A DNA stretch of 24,347 nucleotides from Campylobacterales bacterium (GCA_027067015.1 JAMOMS010000267.1:1-24347); one strand, 5' to 3'. Positions 1 to 9,004 are shown, counted from the stretch's first letter. The notes: a model not told the origin generated them from the letters alone. Numbers and translations: made by a program.

Positions 1-1
1 A

Positions 2-3000
2 ATCTCCAATCCCCAGGGCGGCGGCTTTGAGAATGTGACGATCGATAACGACACGGTGGCCACCACCATTCAAGACGGTAGCAGTGAGCCTGACGGGGGA
101 ACGGGTGAGGCCGATACGGTTTACGCTCGTATCGATGGGGATAATAGTGCGTATGAGGGAGAGAGTATCACCCATACCGTCACATTGGTCGATAAAGACG
201 GCAATGCCGTGACCGTACCGGATGATGAAACCGTCACGATCAATCTGACTTACGCCGGTAGCGGTGCCGATGCGGCTGAAAACGACGATTATACACCCCG
301 ACAAAGCGTCACCATCAGCGGTGGTAGCAGTGCGCAGGCCGAGATACCGGCTCTTGATGACTATCTCAATGAGAATGATGAGAGCTATACGGTGACCATA
401 GAGTCGGTTTCGCAGGCCAACGGTACGTTTGAGAACGTGGCCGTCGATACGGATCATGAGAGCGCTGTCGGTACGATATTGGGCGATGAGGCCAACGAGC
501 CTGACGGCGGCGTGGGTGAGCCCGATACGGTGTATGCCGTGTTGGAAGGCCCCGCTCCCACGGATGAGGGTGAGCAAACCGGCGACTTTACCGTTACGCT
601 GATGGACAAGGACGGTCAGGAGGTGCGCGTTGCGGAAGATACCGACGTGCGGATCGTCTTTGAGGATGTGACCTCGGAGGCGGAGGATTTTGACCATACG
701 GCGCAAACCGTTACTATCGCCGCCGGTAACGCATCGGCAACCTTTAACGTCCAGACCCAAGAAGACAGCGACGCGGATGATGAGACGTTCCGCGCGAAGA
801 TCGATGCGGTGCAGACCGCGGAGTTTGAGCATGTGGATATTGACGGCTTTACCGACTCGGCGGGCAATACGCATGTCGGTGCCGTTGAAGCGGATATTGT
901 CGATCAGGGTGTGAGCGCGACCGTAAGCGTTGATGACGTGAGTGTCAATGAGGATGCGGGAACCCTTGAGTTTACCGTTACGCTTTCAGAAGCGTTGACG
1001 GACGATGTCACCTTTGACTATCAGACCGCCGATCAAACAGACGGAAGCGGCGACGCGACCGCCGGTAGCGACTATACCGCCGTCAGCGGAAGCGGAACCA
1101 TTGCCGCGGGCGATACGCAAACCACGATCTCCGTTCCCATCGCCGATGACTATTTCAAAGAGGGCGATGAGCAGTTTGAGATCCATCTAAGCAACCTGAG
1201 CGACAACGTGGACGAGGCCAACTCCGACCTGCTTGGGATCGGCACCATTCAGGATGCGGGCAGTACCGACGACAACGGCGATAGCGCCGAGTCGCCTTTG
1301 GGCGCGGAAGATACGCTCTTTGTGGAGATTACCCACAATGATGAAGTCGCGGAAGGTCAAACCCTGAGTCACACGGTGAAGCTGGTGGACAAAGACGGCA
1401 ACGCCGTGACCGTGGCCGACGGCGAGACGCTTACGGTTCACCTGGGCTACAATCAAGCCGGCGATGACAGCGCCGAGAGCGACGACTACACCGAAGTCGC
1501 GACCGTGCAGATCGGTGCGGGCGAATCGGAAGCGACGGTGGAGATCGCCAGCGTGGATGACGATTTGGCCGAAGGGGATGAAGAGTATACGGTGACAGTG
1601 ACCGCGGTGGATCAGGAGAACGACACCTACGAAAACGTGGCCCCCGCCAATACCGCCAACGGTTATGTCAGCGACAGCGATACGGCGACCGGTACCATCC
1701 TGGCCAGCGACCTGACGGCCGAGTCGAGGGTGTCGGAAGAGGGCTTAAGCGGCGGCAATCCCGACAGCAATCCCGACGCGACGCTCGATACCACCGACAG
1801 CGCCACCGACAGCGGTACGTTGGAGGTGGAAGCGGGCAGTACGGTTACGCTTTCGGCGCCGACGGGCAGTTACACCTCCGGCGGGGAGACGATTGCCTGG
1901 TCGACATCCGACAGTGACCACACCCTCACCGGTTCGGTGGCTGACGGGGAGGTGATTAGGATTGAGATTGATGATGCGGGCAACTACACCACCACCCTCT
2001 CCCAGCCTTTGGATCATGCCGACGCCGATATGGAGGACAATCTCTCCATACCCGTCACCGTCACGATCGATGACGGGGCGGGCAATACGACGGACGCGAC
2101 GCTAAACGTGGTTGTCGAAGACGACGCGCCGACGGCTCAAAGCGCCGATACGTTGATTGATCTGGACGTGGTACCCAAGACCACCAACCTCTCCTTTATT
2201 ATCGATATCTCCTCCAGTATGTCCGATGATGACCTGCTTTCAACCGAGGATGCGATTCAAACGGCCATCGAAGAGTACGGCAAAAACGGTCCGGTCAATG
2301 TCAACCTGGTGCAGTTTTACGGGGACGGGCATCATCAGACTACATGGATTAAAGATGTCACAAGCATTGATGACCTCCCCCACGATTATGACTGGAGTGA
2401 CGCGAAGGATGATACGGTAGACAGCTCCGAGTATGATCACAACCATGTGCTCGATAACGACAAGAGCGGTACCGACCCCGAACAGGGTATGCGCGCGCTG
2501 GTGGAAAACGCCTATAGCGGCCATCAGCCCGACGCGGATCAGAATGTTGTCTACTTTATGGGTGACGGTGACTCCTATGACGCGTACCAGACCGATTTTG
2601 ATGATTATACCGGCGTGTTGGAGCGTGACGATGACGGCAATGTAACCAGTTACGATCCGGATAACCCCTGGACCAACTTTGTTACCGGCGGGGATATTGA
2701 CAAGCTCTATACCTACAGTGTCAATACTTCCGATGTCTTAAAAGACCTGGTCCATCTGGCCGATAACGGCGAAGATGCGGTGTCTCAGCCAGCCGAGGCG
2801 CTGGATGTGGATCAGTTGGGTGATGAGATCGCGTCAACCGTCGAGTTGACCGAAACCGGCGATTTGGTGCATGACAGCCAAACCGATGAGACCTATATCC
2901 ATTACGGCGCCGACGGCGGTCATCTGGAGTCGGTTACCATCGGTGACAATACGGTGCAGTACGATCCTGATAATCCGACTCAGACCGTAACCGGTACCCA

Positions 3001-5068
3001 TGGAGACTTTACCATCGATTTTAATACCGGTCATTACACATTCAAGTCGACCGATGACAACCGGGTTGAGTATACCGAGTCGGTGGAGGCCAAAGTACAA
3101 GACGGTGACGGCGATACGGTCGATACGGTATTGTTGGATATCAATGTCTCCTACGGTGACGGCCTTAGCAGTTCGCCGCATATTAATCCGGTTGATACCA
3201 GTGTCGTGAAAGATCAGCAACAAAGTATCGGTAACGTTACCGACGACGGCAGTATCGACAGCAGTTCCCTTTCGGCCGATCACGGTACGGCGGAGCTGGA
3301 TAGCGAGGGCAACATCATCTATACGCCCGATAGCGGTTATCTGGGAAGTGACGTGGTGGATGTCAGCGTAACCGACAACGATGGCAATACCAGCTCCCGC
3401 AAAATCGAAATCAACGTCGTGGAAGAGGCGGACAACGCCGATGCTCCCGATCTTTCTATGGATATATCCGATGCGCAGGTTTCGGTAGAGGGTGTGGATG
3501 AGAGCGACACCTTTGACAGCGATACCGAGGGGTGGGTAGACGAAGACGGCGGAAACGATTATGTCTGGGAAGAGAATGAGCACCTGCATATTACCAACCC
3601 GCACCATGATGCGCTTAAAACCTTTGATTTTGGTAGCGAAAAGGCCAATATGGGTGTGACGGTCTCGTTTGATGCCTTTATTGATGAGAATGAGTGGGAC
3701 AGCGATGACAGCATGAGTGTCTATATTAACGGGGAAGAGGCCATTACCCGCAATCGTGCCGAGCTTTTGGATGATAGTGCCCAATCGTTTGAGACCAATC
3801 TGGATGATGAGGGCAAACTGGCGGTCAAGATTGTCAACAACACAGACAGCGGCGGTAGTGATTCGGAGTGGTTGGAGATTGACAATTTCCATATCTTTAA
3901 AGAGACGGAGTATAAATATGAGGTGGACCTGACGCCGACACTGACCGATACGGAGGGTAACGAAAGTTTGGAAGATTTGTTGCTTTTGCAACTGCCTGAC
4001 AATGTCAAACGGGTTGAAGACGCCTCCGGCAATGCGTTGAGTAAAGAGGATGACGCGTATACCGTTGCTTCCGATCCTGTTAGCGGTGATACGGTCAGCG
4101 TGACGGTCTATACCGATGGGCAGATGAGCGATACCGATTTGGACGCCATTCGCAGTCGGGTCTCTTCCGTGGTGGCCGATAGCGGTGACAAGGCGACCGT
4201 GGAGGTTGATCGTAACGATGACGCGACACTGATTGACGGGATTGTTTCGGGCATCTATTACGAGACCGATTCGGGTCTGAACGGCTATACCGATGAAGCG
4301 GGCAATTTTGAATACCGCCACGGTGATACGGTTACCTTTAAAGTCGGTGATCTGGTGGTCGGTCAGATCGCGACGGAGAAGATTGAGGACGGCAAGGTCT
4401 TCTTGCAGGATATCGCCGGTGTCGAGCGGGAGGATATGGATGACGCGTATGTGCAGAATATGGCCATTTTCCTTCAATCGCTGGATGCGGACGGCGATGC
4501 CGATAACGGCATTGAGATTACCGAAACGGCCCATGAGGCGTTTGAAGAGAGTGACGGGGAACTGCTCTCTTTGGATAGAGAAGAGCTGGTGGAGATACTA
4601 AAGGATGTGAGTGATCATGTGGTGGATGAGGCGTCGGCCATGGCACACGTAGAGCGGATGCTCGCGCAATATGATAAGGATGAAGAAGGTACGGCGCAAA
4701 CAGAGGAGAATGAAGATACGCAAGCCAAAACCCTGATGCTGAGTGATGAAGAGGCAAAACCTGACGTTTTGGTCGATAAGAGTGAGATGTCGGAAGAAGC
4801 TATGGCCTCTGAGGGTGAGAGTATCGATCTAAGCGGTTTGGATACATTGGCTGACGAACAAGAGGAGAAACCGACGCAAGAACCCGAAGCGCTCTCTTCC
4901 TTGGATGATGTGTTGGTTGAAGATGAGAAGGGTGACATTGAGGACTTGCCCGAAAGCTCGCACACCGTTCTCTCCTCAACAGAGGCGACACAAGAGAGTA
5001 TGGCCAAAGAGATCGATCCTACCGTGATGCCCAAAGTGGAAGAGGAGACGGCCTTAACGCTTTGCTAA
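2..5068 (+). CDS. Giant repeat-containing surface/secreted adhesin-like protein with vWA domain (5' partial)
   Basis: The frame is open to the first base of the window, so the N-terminus and true start lie outside; the GTG at 35 is internal. About 1690 residues are visible. In order: Calx-beta-like acidic repeats (86-1711), a region like the T1SS-143 domains of large RTX adhesins around the GLSGGNPD motif (1740-2130), and a von Willebrand A domain (about 2180-2830). The vWA domain has a complete-looking MIDAS: DISSS at 2204, a Thr in SGTDPEQG, and an Asp in FMGDGDS. Cadherin-like modules follow (2870-3420), then a lectin-like stretch (3500-3900) and an acidic tail. The protein is very rich in Asp, Thr and Ser. 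I see no GGxGxD RTX nonapeptides. The last residue is Cys, which is unusual. A TolC-like gene follows, which fits type I secretion. Family membership is inferred from domain pattern; function (adhesion or biofilm) is uncertain. Confidence 0.8.
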   Translation: MSNPQGGGFENVTIDNDTVATTIQDGSSEPDGGTGEADTVYARIDGDNSAYEGESITHTVTLVDKDGNAVTVPDDETVTINLTYAGSGADAAENDDYTPRQSVTISGGSSAQAEIPALDDYLNENDESYTVTIESVSQANGTFENVAVDTDHESAVGTILGDEANEPDGGVGEPDTVYAVLEGPAPTDEGEQTGDFTVTLMDKDGQEVRVAEDTDVRIVFEDVTSEAEDFDHTAQTVTIAAGNASATFNVQTQEDSDADDETFRAKIDAVQTAEFEHVDIDGFTDSAGNTHVGAVEADIVDQGVSATVSVDDVSVNEDAGTLEFTVTLSEALTDDVTFDYQTADQTDGSGDATAGSDYTAVSGSGTIAAGDTQTTISVPIADDYFKEGDEQFEIHLSNLSDNVDEANSDLLGIGTIQDAGSTDDNGDSAESPLGAEDTLFVEITHNDEVAEGQTLSHTVKLVDKDGNAVTVADGETLTVHLGYNQAGDDSAESDDYTEVATVQIGAGESEATVEIASVDDDLAEGDEEYTVTVTAVDQENDTYENVAPANTANGYVSDSDTATGTILASDLTAESRVSEEGLSGGNPDSNPDATLDTTDSATDSGTLEVEAGSTVTLSAPTGSYTSGGETIAWSTSDSDHTLTGSVADGEVIRIEIDDAGNYTTTLSQPLDHADADMEDNLSIPVTVTIDDGAGNTTDATLNVVVEDDAPTAQSADTLIDLDVVPKTTNLSFIIDISSSMSDDDLLSTEDAIQTAIEEYGKNGPVNVNLVQFYGDGHHQTTWIKDVTSIDDLPHDYDWSDAKDDTVDSSEYDHNHVLDNDKSGTDPEQGMRALVENAYSGHQPDADQNVVYFMGDGDSYDAYQTDFDDYTGVLERDDDGNVTSYDPDNPWTNFVTGGDIDKLYTYSVNTSDVLKDLVHLADNGEDAVSQPAEALDVDQLGDEIASTVELTETGDLVHDSQTDETYIHYGADGGHLESVTIGDNTVQYDPDNPTQTVTGTHGDFTIDFNTGHYTFKSTDDNRVEYTESVEAKVQDGDGDTVDTVLLDINVSYGDGLSSSPHINPVDTSVVKDQQQSIGNVTDDGSIDSSSLSADHGTAELDSEGNIIYTPDSGYLGSDVVDVSVTDNDGNTSSRKIEINVVEEADNADAPDLSMDISDAQVSVEGVDESDTFDSDTEGWVDEDGGNDYVWEENEHLHITNPHHDALKTFDFGSEKANMGVTVSFDAFIDENEWDSDDSMSVYINGEEAITRNRAELLDDSAQSFETNLDDEGKLAVKIVNNTDSGGSDSEWLEIDNFHIFKETEYKYEVDLTPTLTDTEGNESLEDLLLLQLPDNVKRVEDASGNALSKEDDAYTVASDPVSGDTVSVTVYTDGQMSDTDLDAIRSRVSSVVADSGDKATVEVDRNDDATLIDGIVSGIYYETDSGLNGYTDEAGNFEYRHGDTVTFKVGDLVVGQIATEKIEDGKVFLQDIAGVEREDMDDAYVQNMAIFLQSLDADGDADNGIEITETAHEAFEESDGELLSLDREELVEILKDVSDHVVDEASAMAHVERMLAQYDKDEEGTAQTEENEDTQAKTLMLSDEEAKPDVLVDKSEMSEEAMASEGESIDLSGLDTLADEQEEKPTQEPEALSSLDDVLVEDEKGDIEDLPESSHTVLSSTEATQESMAKEIDPTVMPKVEEETALTLC
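86..1711 (+). repeat. Calx-beta-like tandem repeats inside the giant protein
   Basis: Diverged repeats of about 137 codons. Units one and two begin at the EPDGG codons at 86 and 497 (411 nt apart). The peptide LVDKDGNAVTV is encoded at 185 and again at 1382, with the degenerate form LMDKDGQEVRV at 599. Units end in a GTI(L/Q) strand. A more canonical Calx-beta unit (VSVNEDAGTLEF) lies at about 911-1260. At DNA level the copies have diverged, so the array looks old rather than freshly duplicated. Confidence 0.7.
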
Positions 5069-5072
5069 CCAT

Positions 5073-5096
5073 TTCGCCCGTTTTAAAACGGGCGAA
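5073..5096 (+). terminator. Perfect palindrome terminator after the giant protein gene
   Basis: TTCGCCCG-TTTTAAAA-CGGGCGAA is a perfect 24-nt palindrome that starts 4 nt after the stop codon. It can form an 8-bp GC-rich stem, or up to 10 bp with a tight loop. The downstream tract is only moderately U-rich, so it may act as a terminator or as a 3'-end stabiliser. Confidence 0.7.
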
Positions 5097-5133
5097 GGTG
5101 TATTGCTTCTTCTTATGCTTCAAAACTTTTTTA

Positions 5134-5142
5134 TGCTATACT
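5134..5142 (+). promoter_or_regulatory. Extended -10 promoter candidate for the TolC-like gene
   Basis: TGCTATACT gives an extended -10 (TG-N-TATACT), placing the transcript start near 5149 and leaving a leader of about 45 nt. No good -35 hexamer sits 17 nt upstream, as expected for an extended -10 promoter. It follows directly after the terminator palindrome, which suggests the TolC-like gene has its own promoter. Confidence 0.45.
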
Positions 5143-5194
5143 TCACAAATATTCATAAGTAGAAACTTTTATTGACAATTTTTAGGGAGTATTG

Positions 5195-6601
5195 ATGAGA
5201 AAGCTCGCCTTGGTGGCGTTATGGCTGTGGGGAAGTTATGCGACGGCGGAGTGGAGTTTACTAAAAGCGGTGTGGCATGCCAGCGGTCGTAGCAAGGAGG
5301 TTAATCGGTGTGAGGCTCTCTATGTTCAAGAACCGGTCGGCAGGGTAGGATTGGCCGATCTGGAAAAGAGCGCGCCGGGTAGTTATAATGCCTATAACGC
5401 GTTGGTATCGGCGTTACAAGGCGCAGATGAAGGCGCGGCTCAATGTCTAAAACAATTTGATGAAGTGGTTTTAAAGGCGGTGGATGCCTATTTGGATGTT
5501 GTAAAAACCCGCCGCCTCAAGGAGCTGGCCGATTATAAAATCGTTCAAAATGAGACCATTTATCATCGGGTCGATCACCTATATAGCGGGCAAAAGGTGA
5601 CAGAACAGGAGATGAAACAGGCGACATCGGCCCTTCTGCTTGCCCATACCGATTATGTGGTTTATGCCAACGATTTGAATAAGGCACTTGAGGATTTTGG
5701 TCAACTTTTCGGTGTCGATCTGCCGGCGCAAAATTTTAAGAGTATCGATTTTTCCGCCCCGCTTCCCACCACCTACGCGGTCGGTGTGCAAACGGGCAGT
5801 CGTCTGCGCAAAGGGCTCTTTTCGGAAGAGCGGTATAGCCGCTTATGGGACGAGATAAACAATCAAAACGAGCGGTTGGCCCTTTTGAAACGTTATGAAG
5901 CCTATGCCGTGGAATCAGCCAAACAGGCTCTGAACGATTTGCGTCAAAAGAGGGGATCGCTTTCGGTTTACATGAAGGCGTTAAACGAAATGATAAACGC
6001 CCGACTTCGTTTGGCGAAAGGGTTGTATGATTATCAATCGGCCAAATACCGCCTGTTGGTAGAAACCGGCGCGTTGGTCCCCTATTTAACCGGTACGCTT
6101 TCAGCATCCTGGCAAGCCGATAAGAAGACGGCAGAGCGCGCAAAAGCGTTATGGCAAAGCGTGGCCAAAGAGGCGTGGGAGATTCCCGAGATATCGATGG
6201 GACTGGCCGGAGCCTTGCGACAAAAAGAGGAAAAACCCGCAGAGGACAGCCTGCCTGTGCAAAAGGTTTCAACATCCGAAATTCTATCGGCGACCCGTAA
6301 AAAACTTGAGAAAAAGGTAGAAGAAAAACCCGCTTTGGCGCCAAAGCGGCAAATACGGGTGGTTCAGCTTGTCATGAGCGACCGGGCACATCGCAAGGAG
6401 TGTCGCGCTTTAATTCCCGAGTATGAGGCGTATGGGATGCGCTGTTACATTAAAGACTCTATTGACGGCGTGCATATCTACCTGCGTTGTCTTCCCGCTC
6501 CCCAAAGCGGTGCGGTGTCGCGACTGCGGAATGAGGGCATCGATTTTATTTATACACGTGAAGACAGTGCTTTTTTGCAAAAGGTTTTGAAACAGCGCTA
6601 A
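5195..6601 (+). CDS. TolC-like outer-membrane secretion protein, reduced, with C-terminal extra domain
   Basis: 468 aa from the ATG at 5195. The TTG at 5192 lies too close to the ribosome site GGGAG (5185-5189), so the ATG is preferred. A signal peptide is visible at residues 1-19 (ends TA). Two helical halves resemble the TolC/LapE family. Residues about 75-165 carry AYLDVVKTRRLKELAD and the pattern of a periplasmic helical hairpin; residues about 215-315 carry LSVYMKALNEMINARLRL and YRLLVETGAL, a typical TolC second-half signature. The strands expected for the beta-barrel are hard to find, so the protein looks reduced. The last 80 residues form a Cys-containing alpha/beta segment that may be SPOR-like. 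Its place behind the giant protein suggests it helps export it; the membrane-fusion and ABC subunits are not in the window. Confidence 0.7.
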   Translation: MRKLALVALWLWGSYATAEWSLLKAVWHASGRSKEVNRCEALYVQEPVGRVGLADLEKSAPGSYNAYNALVSALQGADEGAAQCLKQFDEVVLKAVDAYLDVVKTRRLKELADYKIVQNETIYHRVDHLYSGQKVTEQEMKQATSALLLAHTDYVVYANDLNKALEDFGQLFGVDLPAQNFKSIDFSAPLPTTYAVGVQTGSRLRKGLFSEERYSRLWDEINNQNERLALLKRYEAYAVESAKQALNDLRQKRGSLSVYMKALNEMINARLRLAKGLYDYQSAKYRLLVETGALVPYLTGTLSASWQADKKTAERAKALWQSVAKEAWEIPEISMGLAGALRQKEEKPAEDSLPVQKVSTSEILSATRKKLEKKVEEKPALAPKRQIRVVQLVMSDRAHRKECRALIPEYEAYGMRCYIKDSIDGVHIYLRCLPAPQSGAVSRLRNEGIDFIYTREDSAFLQKVLKQR

Positions 6602-6642
6602 GGGCGAAAGTGGTATGATTGGCAAAAACAAAAGGAGCGGTT

Positions 6643-6852
6643 ATGGCCCATCATAAAGATCACGAGAAACTGGCCCGTCTCAAAGAAGCCATCGCCAGTC
6701 ATGAGAAGCTGGACTCAGCGCAAAAAAGCGAGGCCATGAAACATATAGAGGAGTGGTACGCCGAGGACAAGGGGCTTGGCACGCTGGCCCAGGCGCTGGC
6801 AGAGAGGTTTGCGGTCTTAGAGCCCGTTTTGGCTGAGCTGGGACTGCTTTAA
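6643..6852 (+). CDS. Small DUF4404-like helical protein
   Basis: 69 aa. The ATG at 6643 follows AAAGGAG at a 5-nt spacing; an upstream in-frame TTG at 6619 has no ribosome site and would add eight residues. The pattern of an N-terminal Leu-rich helix, a central KHIEEWYAEDKG segment and a C-terminal LAQALAERFAVLEPVLAELG resembles the DUF4404 family, whose function is unknown. The protein is soluble and highly charged. Its stop codon overlaps the stop of the convergent permease gene by 4 nt. Assignment rests on pattern only. Confidence 0.6.
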   Translation: MAHHKDHEKLARLKEAIASHEKLDSAQKSEAMKHIEEWYAEDKGLGTLAQALAERFAVLEPVLAELGLL

Positions 6853-8135
6853 AGCACAAAAAAGAGCAAAAGGGCGCAGGCGGCAAAGAGCCAGAGCGCC
6901 TTTTCAATTTGTCGGGGCGCCTTTTGAAAGAGGCGTCCGGCCACATAGACCAAAGAGCCCAACAGCAGGCCGTCGGTAATGGAGTAGGTTAACGGCATAC
7001 CGACAATCATGAAAAAACTTCCCGTAGATACCGCCGGATCGTCAAAGTCGATGTGGCGGATCTCTGAAAACATTGAAATCCCCACCAATATCAGCACCGG
7101 ATAGACCGCAAATCCAGGAATGGCCGAAAAGAGCGGAAAGAGTATAAAGGTTAGCGCAAAGAAGAGGGCGGTAAAGAGGGCACTCCAGCCGGTTCGTCCC
7201 CCCGCTTCCACACCCGCGGCGCTCTCAATAAACGCGGTGGTGGTGCTTACGCCCGCAAGAGCGCTGAGCAGGGTGGCTGTCGCGTCGGCCTCTACCGTGC
7301 GTTGCAGGGCTTTTTCTCCCTCTTGTGAATCAAAAAGGCCGGCTCTTAACCCGACACCCGTTAACGTCCCCATGGTATCAAAGATGTCGGTAAGCAAAAA
7401 AGTCAGTACCACGGGAAAGAGGCTTAGGCTCAGTGCCGATGAGATGTCAAGGCGGCCAAGCAGAGGAGAAAGGGAGGCGGGAGTACCGACAATATTTTGC
7501 GGCGGCGGAGCCAGGTGCAATACCCAGGCCAGTGCCGATGTGATAAAAATGGCCAGAATAAAGGCGGCCCGATAGCCCCGCAGACGGAAAAAGAGTGCCA
7601 GCAGAAAGCTTAAAAGGGCCATCAGCGCATGGGGATCTTTGAGATTACCAAGGCTCACCAAAGTGGCCTTGTTCGCGACGATCCAGCCCGATTGCACCAT
7701 ACCGATAAAGGAGATAAAGGCGCCGATCCCCGCGCTGACGGCCCGTTTGAGGTGCAAGGGAATGGTTTCGATCATCCAACGGCGCAGGGGGGTAAAAGAG
7801 ATAAGCAGATACAAAAGGCCTGAAAGAAACACCACTCCCAGCGCCGTTTGCCAGCTTAGTCCCATCCCCTTGACCAGTCCGAAAGCAAAATAGGCGTTGA
7901 GTCCCATGCCTATGCTCATGGCCACGGGTACGTTAGCCCAAAGAGCCGTCAGGGCCGTGGCCAGGACGGTCATGAGGATGGTGGCGCTTATTAGGGCGTC
8001 ATGGGGCATACCCGCCTGCGAGAGGATGGCGGCGTTGACGGGGATAATATAGAGCATGGCCAAAAAGGTGCTAAAGCCTGCCGTCAGTTCTGTGTTGTAG
8101 TCTATGTTTTCAAATGAGAGATTGATCAGTCGCAT
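6849..8135 (-). CDS. NCS2-family (AzgA-type) purine/nucleobase permease
   Basis: 428 aa with about 12 to 13 membrane segments. Family signatures seen: an N-terminal NTELTAGFSTFLAMLYIIPVN followed by the AGM motif, GMGLNAYFAFG, the TDIFDTMGTLTGVG segment, and the TTTAFIESAAGVEAGGRTGWSAL motif near the start of the C-terminal half. These match AzgA-like permeases that take up adenine, guanine or hypoxanthine by proton symport. The ATG at 8135 has AAAGGAG 5 nt upstream. A 36-codon ORF ends 2 nt before it, suggesting translational coupling. The precise substrate cannot be read from sequence. Confidence 0.9.
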   Translation of the reverse strand: MRLINLSFENIDYNTELTAGFSTFLAMLYIIPVNAAILSQAGMPHDALISATILMTVLATALTALWANVPVAMSIGMGLNAYFAFGLVKGMGLSWQTALGVVFLSGLLYLLISFTPLRRWMIETIPLHLKRAVSAGIGAFISFIGMVQSGWIVANKATLVSLGNLKDPHALMALLSFLLALFFRLRGYRAAFILAIFITSALAWVLHLAPPPQNIVGTPASLSPLLGRLDISSALSLSLFPVVLTFLLTDIFDTMGTLTGVGLRAGLFDSQEGEKALQRTVEADATATLLSALAGVSTTTAFIESAAGVEAGGRTGWSALFTALFFALTFILFPLFSAIPGFAVYPVLILVGISMFSEIRHIDFDDPAVSTGSFFMIVGMPLTYSITDGLLLGSLVYVAGRLFQKAPRQIEKALWLFAACALLLFFVL

Positions 8136-8137
8136 CT

Positions 8138-8248
8138 TTACTCCTTTGGGCCATATAGGTGGGTGCGGACGAAACAGTGGAGCATCTCTATTCCGGCGGG
8201 ATAGTGATTTTGGGTGGGAATGTCAACCAGCTTGGCGTGCAAGAGCAT
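8138..8248 (-). CDS. Putative 36-aa leader peptide/small ORF upstream of the permease
   Basis: The ATG at 8248 is preceded by a strong AAGGAGG at a 4-nt spacing. The 36 codons end with TAA at 8140-8138, two nucleotides before the permease ATG, and the ribosome site of the permease lies inside its last codons. It contains a HYPAGIEMLHCF segment and has no membrane helix. I do not recognise it. It could be a translational-coupling leader peptide, a true small protein, or the end of a decayed gene. The very good ribosome site and tight junction are the only support. Confidence 0.45.
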   Translation of the reverse strand: MLLHAKLVDIPTQNHYPAGIEMLHCFVRTHLYGPKE

Positions 8249-8250
8249 GA

Positions 8251-8309
8251 CGCCTCCTTCCTCATAGGGCCATGACAATCGGTAGGGATATTGCCTTGGT
8301 ACTCAGGCG
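8251..8309 (-). promoter_or_regulatory. Candidate structured 5' leader masking the ribosome site of the 36-codon ORF
   Basis: On the minus strand CGCCT (8309-8305) is complementary to AGGCG (8255-8251), which includes the end of the ribosome site for the ORF at 8248. Inside, GGCAAT (8295-8290) can pair with ATTGTC (8279-8274), and a short CAT/ATG hairpin could follow. This would be a three-way junction that hides the ribosome site. It does not match the purine riboswitch consensus that I know. Short helices such as these also arise by chance. Confidence 0.22.
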
Positions 8310-8472
8310 GCTTGGGGATAGTTGCATCAAACAGCCTTAATTTGGCATTATTACATATATTTGTTAAATGGGTATTAAGATTTAAATGCTGAAGATGGAG
8401 ATGGTATGGATATAACGCGTTTTTAAACCAAAGGGTACTACACTCAAAAAAGGTATTGATAAGGAGTGATGT
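8310..8472. other. AT-rich divergent intergenic region
   Basis: Part of a 224-nt gap between the 36-codon ORF and the + strand gene at 8473. It is AT-rich. A TATAAC hexamer at 8411-8416 and TACACT at 8439-8444 are possible + strand -10 elements without good -35 partners. On the minus strand TAATAAT near 8350 could serve the permease. No FNR-type box, repeat or RNA gene is seen. Confidence 0.3.
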
Positions 8473-8976
8473 ATGACAAAGGCATTACGGGTAGTTTTAA
8501 TGACTGGGTTGTGGGCCGGCTCGCTTTGGGCCACCTCTCACTGCTATTTGCAACGGAACCACTGTTTTGACGTTTCAGACGGCAAAGAGAGGGTACAGAT
8601 GTATACCAAGCGCCATACATTCGCGGATGCGGGTCGGCGTTTTGGTATATCCAAGAATGAGATTGAATCGCTTATTAGGGCCGCGGAAGGGGATGAAGCG
8701 GCCAATGAGCGGCAGGATCTTCGTGATAGCGGCGGCTACTACGGCGGGGTCTATTGGCCCGTTCCCGTCTACGCCTATCCATATCATCACCATCGGCCTC
8801 ATCATAACAGGCCCGACAAACCGCATAAACCTTTGCGTCCTGATGGGCCGGTGACCATTCAACCGACCCAAAACCCGGCCTTTAACCGGCCCCGTCCCAT
8901 ACAGCGCCCTGTTCAGCGTCCGGCGCGTCCCATACAACGCCCCCGTTCCGTTCCGCGCACCATGCGAAGAGGCTGA
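8473..8976 (+). CDS. Exported His/Pro/Arg-rich protein of unknown function
   Basis: 167 aa; the ATG at 8473 follows AAGGAG with 6 nt spacing. A signal peptide is visible at residues 1-20 (ends LWA). The mature part starts with a Cys pair (CYLQRNHC), then a helical segment, a Gly/Tyr linker, a His-rich stretch (YHHHRPHH, possibly metal-binding) and a basic Pro/Arg tail with repeated RPIQRP and RPVQRP units. The low-complexity tail suggests an envelope location. The family is not recognised. It is the first of three closely spaced + strand genes. Confidence 0.65.
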   Translation: MTKALRVVLMTGLWAGSLWATSHCYLQRNHCFDVSDGKERVQMYTKRHTFADAGRRFGISKNEIESLIRAAEGDEAANERQDLRDSGGYYGGVYWPVPVYAYPYHHHRPHHNRPDKPHKPLRPDGPVTIQPTQNPAFNRPRPIQRPVQRPARPIQRPRSVPRTMRRG

Positions 8977-9004
8977 GACTTTAAAAAATCGAAAGGAGAT
9001 GTAC

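Noticed and set aside
2834..4534. 566-codon open frame on the minus strand inside the giant protein gene
   Set aside because: It is the mirror of the Asp/Thr/Ser-rich coding strand (GAT, GAC and ACC codons avoid antisense stops); it has no domain pattern, whereas the + frame has clear domains.
5172..5177. TTGACA as -35 element before the TolC-like gene
   Set aside because: A matching -10 would fall inside the start codon region; the extended -10 at 5134-5142 is better.
6846..6855. GCTTTAAAGC palindrome at the convergent overlap of the DUF4404-like gene and the permease
   Set aside because: Short and AT-rich in the centre; not convincing as a terminator or binding site.
8251..8309. Known purine riboswitch in the permease leader
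   Set aside because: The conserved junction and loop sequences of the purine riboswitch are not found; only a generic possible fold is reported.
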